Positions 7,388 through 9,405 of a DNA stretch of 9,405 nucleotides are shown in pieces. The position numbers and the translations under genes were made by a program. Position 1 is the first letter of the stretch; each line of letters opens with the position of its first letter. The notes under the pieces were generated by a model. That model searched no databases. It saw only the letters and a list, made by a program, of their open reading frames with translations, and was not told the DNA's origin. This DNA is from JBNKFQ01 sp050289385 (lineage in GTDB: Bacteria; Pseudomonadota; Gammaproteobacteria; Pseudomonadales; Porticoccaceae): NCBI GenBank assembly GCA_050289385.1, contig JBNKFQ010000353.1, positions 1 to 9,405 on the forward strand, in the 5' to 3' direction.

Positions 7388-7414
7388 AAACGATGTCACA
7401 AATCGGGCGCGCCA
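7388..7414 (-). promoter_or_regulatory. ECF-type promoter of receptor 2 (module 2 motif)
   Basis: In the gene direction: TGGCGCGCC, ten bases, CATCGTTT. The same two blocks with the same 10-base spacing occur upstream of sigma factor 2. Depending on where the -35 core is set in the first block, 16 or 17 bases separate it from the CGT of the second block, which fits ECF promoter geometry. It ends 60 bases before the receptor 2 start codon, allowing a leader of roughly 50 bases. Confidence 0.75.
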
Positions 7415-7423
7415 TAAAATTGT

Positions 7424-7463
7424 AAAAAATGTTCGCAGTACCAGACTATTCCTGGTGAACTGC
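7424..7463 (-). terminator. Intrinsic terminator after FecR 2
   Basis: On the minus strand GCAGT-TC-ACCAG and CTGGT-ACTGC form a 10-bp stem with a 2-base bulge and a 7-base loop (7435-7463). GAACA and then a run of six T (7424-7429) follow. It lies 26 bp after the FecR 2 stop and just upstream of the receptor 2 promoter, so it should separate the sigma-FecR transcript from the receptor transcript. Confidence 0.65.
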
Positions 7464-7489
7464 TGCTAATTGCATACTGCTCGCTGCCC

Positions 7490-8533
7490 TTATAACTTGC
7501 CAGGTTCATCCCGGGATTGACTCAATATATATTTGCCACCCCGAAATTCTGACTCCACACCAAAAAATGCTTCCGTCGCTGCCAATAAACTGTCTATATT
7601 GTTAATACTAATAAACGCATTGATACGCTTGTCCGCGATTTCAGGATCACCAATTTCCAGTTTTTTGGGCGTGTAGCGGTTAATTTCTGCCACCACCTCC
7701 CGCAGTGGCGTATCTACAAAATTGATTTTACCCTTGCGCCACAGCACCACTTGATCACCATTGACGTGTTTAATACCCGAAAAATCACCATCGCCGCTAT
7801 AGGTGATTTGTTCGCCCGGAGCAAGTTGTCTTTTATGATCAGATTCGCCAACCCATGCATCGTCGACAGACACTTCAACCTTACCTTCCAACAGCGATAC
7901 CACCACATCGCGCTGGCGAATACGCATATTGAACAAAGTTCCCAGTGCCCGCACCGCACCGGATTCGGTCACTACGGTAAATGACCTTGCGGGGTCCGGA
8001 GCGACTTTAAATAACACTTCTCCACGTTGCAGATACACAATGCGTTCTGTATCAGAAAAACTGGCATGAATTTCACTGGCGGTGTTCAAGGTGACCTCTG
8101 TGCCATCCGCCAGCTGTTTGACCGCCTGCTGACCAAGAGCGGTCCAGTACAATTGCGGTTGAGTTTTGTCCGGTTGTGGCCCTACAAACAAAACAGCACC
8201 TACAGCTAACACAAGAGCTGCAGCGGCGGCCAGGGCACTTCGCCGCCACCAGACTCTACGCAGCCAAACATGGCCAGCCGGACCCGATAACTCACTCTGG
8301 TCATCCAGTTGCCCCAACAAGTTTTGAATCGGCAGGTCATTTTCCAGATCACGCATCAATTCCCAACTGGTTTCCAGTTCGCTGAGTGCAGCTTCGTGAT
8401 CGGGGGACTGCCGCAACCAATCAGCAAAAGCAATCAACTCCCGCTCAGTGGGCTCTCCACTGTGCAACAGGTTGTGCCATTCAGCTGCAGAGCGGCGGAT
8501 TCGGACTTTCCTGGTCGTATTGATTGTATTCAT
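7490..8533 (-). CDS. FecR-type anti-sigma / transmembrane sigma regulator (FecR 2)
   Basis: A 347-residue regulator with the same plan as FecR 1 but clearly divergent sequence. Cytoplasmic DUF4880-type domain about 14-58 (AAEWHNLLHSGEPTERE, FADWLRQSPDHEAALSELE); one membrane helix about 99-117 (SALAAAAALVLAVGAVLFVG) preceded by an arginine/tryptophan-rich patch (WLRRVWWRR); periplasmic FecR domain about 128-225 (LADGTEVTLNTASEI, LQRGEVLFKVAPDPARSF) with Gly198-Thr199 in ALGTLF matching the family self-cleavage site; C-terminal STN-like domain about 267-338 (GKINFVDTPLREVVAEINRY). I chose ATG 8533: it overlaps the sigma 2 stop as ATGA and has AGGTGG seven bases upstream. A GTG start at 8557 is possible but would lie deeper inside the sigma gene. 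It is expected to control sigma factor 2 and to receive its signal from receptor 2. Confidence 0.94.
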   Translation of the reverse strand: MNTINTTRKVRIRRSAAEWHNLLHSGEPTERELIAFADWLRQSPDHEAALSELETSWELMRDLENDLPIQNLLGQLDDQSELSGPAGHVWLRRVWWRRSALAAAAALVLAVGAVLFVGPQPDKTQPQLYWTALGQQAVKQLADGTEVTLNTASEIHASFSDTERIVYLQRGEVLFKVAPDPARSFTVVTESGAVRALGTLFNMRIRQRDVVVSLLEGKVEVSVDDAWVGESDHKRQLAPGEQITYSGDGDFSGIKHVNGDQVVLWRKGKINFVDTPLREVVAEINRYTPKKLEIGDPEIADKRINAFISINNIDSLLAATEAFFGVESEFRGGKYILSQSRDEPGKL

Positions 8534-9081
8534 TCCAGTTCCACCTTTTTCTGGCACTGAACAGTGGCATCGTTCAGGTAGCGTTGAACCGTACGTCTCG
8601 GTATGTTGAGTTTTTCGGCAATCTGCCGAGTACTGAGGTGGTAAAAACGGTTGAGCAAAAAGACGCGTTGTCTATGTAGTGGCAGGTCCAGGATCGCTTC
8701 GCGAAGCAAGTCAAGCCGGCGGCGCATATCGCTCTGCTCGTCGGGTGGCGCCTGGGGTGAAACCAACTCTTGCTCTTCGCTTGAGCTATGCCGATCATAA
8801 TGGCGACGCTGCTCCCGGCGGATCTGGTCACGAACCAGATTGGTGGCAATGGCATATAGATAGCTGCGCGGAGCCTGTTTGAGTTTGTCGGGATCGTCCT
8901 GACGCACTATGCGCAGGTATACGTCCTGAGCAATGTCGCTACAGTTCTGCTCCGACACCCCCAAACGCAAAATAAACTTGCAGAGCGCGGCGTGGTGCCG
9001 CTCGAATACCCGCTTGAAAAACTGCTGCCGCTTGGGCGACAGTTGATGCCGAAAGGGCAATACCTCTGACTTGTGCCGCAT
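8530..9081 (-). CDS. ECF sigma factor, FecI-like (sigma factor 2)
   Basis: A 183-residue ECF sigma factor. Region 2 covers about residues 22-92 (FKRVFERHHAALCKFILRLG, DIAQDVYLRIVRQ, YLYAIATNLVRDQIRREQRR), followed by a polar linker. Region 4 covers about 122-176 (AILDLPLHRQRVFLLNRFYH), with helix-turn-helix STRQIAEKLNIPRRTVQRYL. ATG 9081 is preferred, with a weak GGA seven bases upstream. TTG at 9108 would add nine residues (192 in all) and cannot be excluded; an in-frame TAA lies farther upstream. The stop overlaps the FecR 2 start as ATGA, indicating translational coupling. The gene lies just downstream of the same motif that precedes receptor 2, so this sigma factor probably activates its own operon, unlike E. 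coli fecIR, which is not transcribed by FecI. Confidence 0.93.
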   Translation of the reverse strand: MRHKSEVLPFRHQLSPKRQQFFKRVFERHHAALCKFILRLGVSEQNCSDIAQDVYLRIVRQDDPDKLKQAPRSYLYAIATNLVRDQIRREQRRHYDRHSSSEEQELVSPQAPPDEQSDMRRRLDLLREAILDLPLHRQRVFLLNRFYHLSTRQIAEKLNIPRRTVQRYLNDATVQCQKKVELE

Positions 9082-9146
9082 CGCCTGGTCCGCGCATTCC
9101 GTATTCAATGGTCTGTGCCTGTAAGTTTAGTTGCCCTGACCTATAT

Positions 9147-9173
9147 AAACGATGCAGATTGACAGGCGCGCCA
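9147..9173 (-). promoter_or_regulatory. ECF-type promoter of the sigma 2-FecR 2 operon (module 2 motif)
   Basis: In the gene direction: TGGCGCGCC, ten bases, CATCGTTT, identical in both blocks and in spacing to the element upstream of receptor 2, while the 10-base spacers differ. It ends 38 bases before TTG 9108 and 65 bases before ATG 9081, suitable for a short leader with either start. The pair indicates autoregulation by sigma factor 2. Confidence 0.75.
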
Positions 9174-9405
9174 CACAAATCTGATATTCCATGTTTGTCT
9201 GACAAAGTTAGAAATTGATTACTATTTTGCAAAATGCCGAGCCATCATACAGATTAAGGTTCGTTCAAAAATAACTTGGCATTCTCGGTGTTCTGTCGCC
9301 CTGGGGTGACGCCAAAGCGGTTGATGTTCCCCCAAAATTTTTATCGGTTTACCGCCTCAAGCTCTCTTCTGCCCCCGTTTACGGATGTCCTCTATACACG
9401 AATGG
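9174..9405. other. Upstream region with no clear gene, running off the right edge
   Basis: No complete gene is visible. A minus-strand frame from the edge, read as HSCIEDIRKRGQKRA, stops at 9357-9359 and could be the end of an upstream protein, but 15 codons are too few to judge. Two plus-strand frames are also open to the edge without a clear start. An imperfect dyad GTCGCCC/GGGTGAC lies near 9295-9310. This stretch may hold a terminator, other control sites or the edge of another element. Confidence 0.4.

Noticed and set aside
8534..8557. GTG 8557 as the FecR 2 start
   Set aside because: ATG 8533 has a better ribosome-binding sequence and the ATGA overlap typical of coupled sigma-FecR genes.
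7406..9172. GGCGCGCC as a chance 8-bp palindrome or restriction-type site
   Set aside because: Both copies are followed at exactly ten bases by CATCGTTT in the gene direction and sit at promoter distance, so a promoter element explains them better.
9357..9404. Tail of a minus-strand gene entering from the right edge (HSCIEDIRKRGQKRA)
   Set aside because: Only 15 codons are visible; three-frame chance is too high to call a gene.
9256..9405. Plus-strand open frames running to the right edge
   Set aside because: Two frames are open at once over fewer than 50 codons with no good start or family signal; such length is common by chance.

Overview
The window holds two complete cell-surface-signalling (CSS, FecI/FecR/FecA-type) regulatory modules lying side by side, and almost nothing else. 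Each module has an ECF sigma factor, a single-pass FecR-type anti-sigma regulator and a TonB-dependent outer-membrane receptor (TBDR) with an N-terminal signalling (STN) domain. TBDRs, an STN domain and FecI/FecR pairs mean a Gram-negative host. Protein style and moderate, uneven base composition suggest a gammaproteobacterium, perhaps a marine or polymer-degrading lineage. That placement is inference, because no rRNA or other marker gene is present.

Layout. Positions 1-2432 (minus): receptor 1, cut by the left window edge just before its last beta-strands. Positions 2433-2977: a 545-bp divergent control region with a promoter-like motif shared by both flanking genes, two inverted arrays of a 7-bp repeat, and a hairpin in the sigma leader. 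Positions 2978-4632 (plus): sigma factor 1 and FecR regulator 1, two bases apart. Positions 4633-4933: convergent intergenic region with a perfect 15-bp hairpin. Positions 4934-7327 (minus): receptor 2, complete. Positions 7328-7489: a terminator for the upstream operon, then a receptor promoter. Positions 7490-9081 (minus): FecR regulator 2 and sigma factor 2, overlapping by ATGA. Positions 9082-9405: the sigma 2 promoter, then sequence in which I see no clear gene.

How the genes should work together (family knowledge plus inference): ligand binding to a receptor is passed from its periplasmic STN domain to the FecR C-terminal domain. This releases or activates the sigma factor, which transcribes the receptor gene. 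Non-coding sequence supports the pairing. The sigma 2 and receptor 2 genes share a near-identical bipartite element (TGGCGCGCC, 10 bases, CATCGTTT). The sigma 1 and receptor 1 genes share a different element (GCCCACRAATTTTCC, 4 bases, GAGCC) in the same orientation relative to each gene. Both modules therefore look self-amplifying, with different promoter specificities. No substrate can be assigned to either receptor, because no transporter, enzyme or siderophore gene lies in the window.
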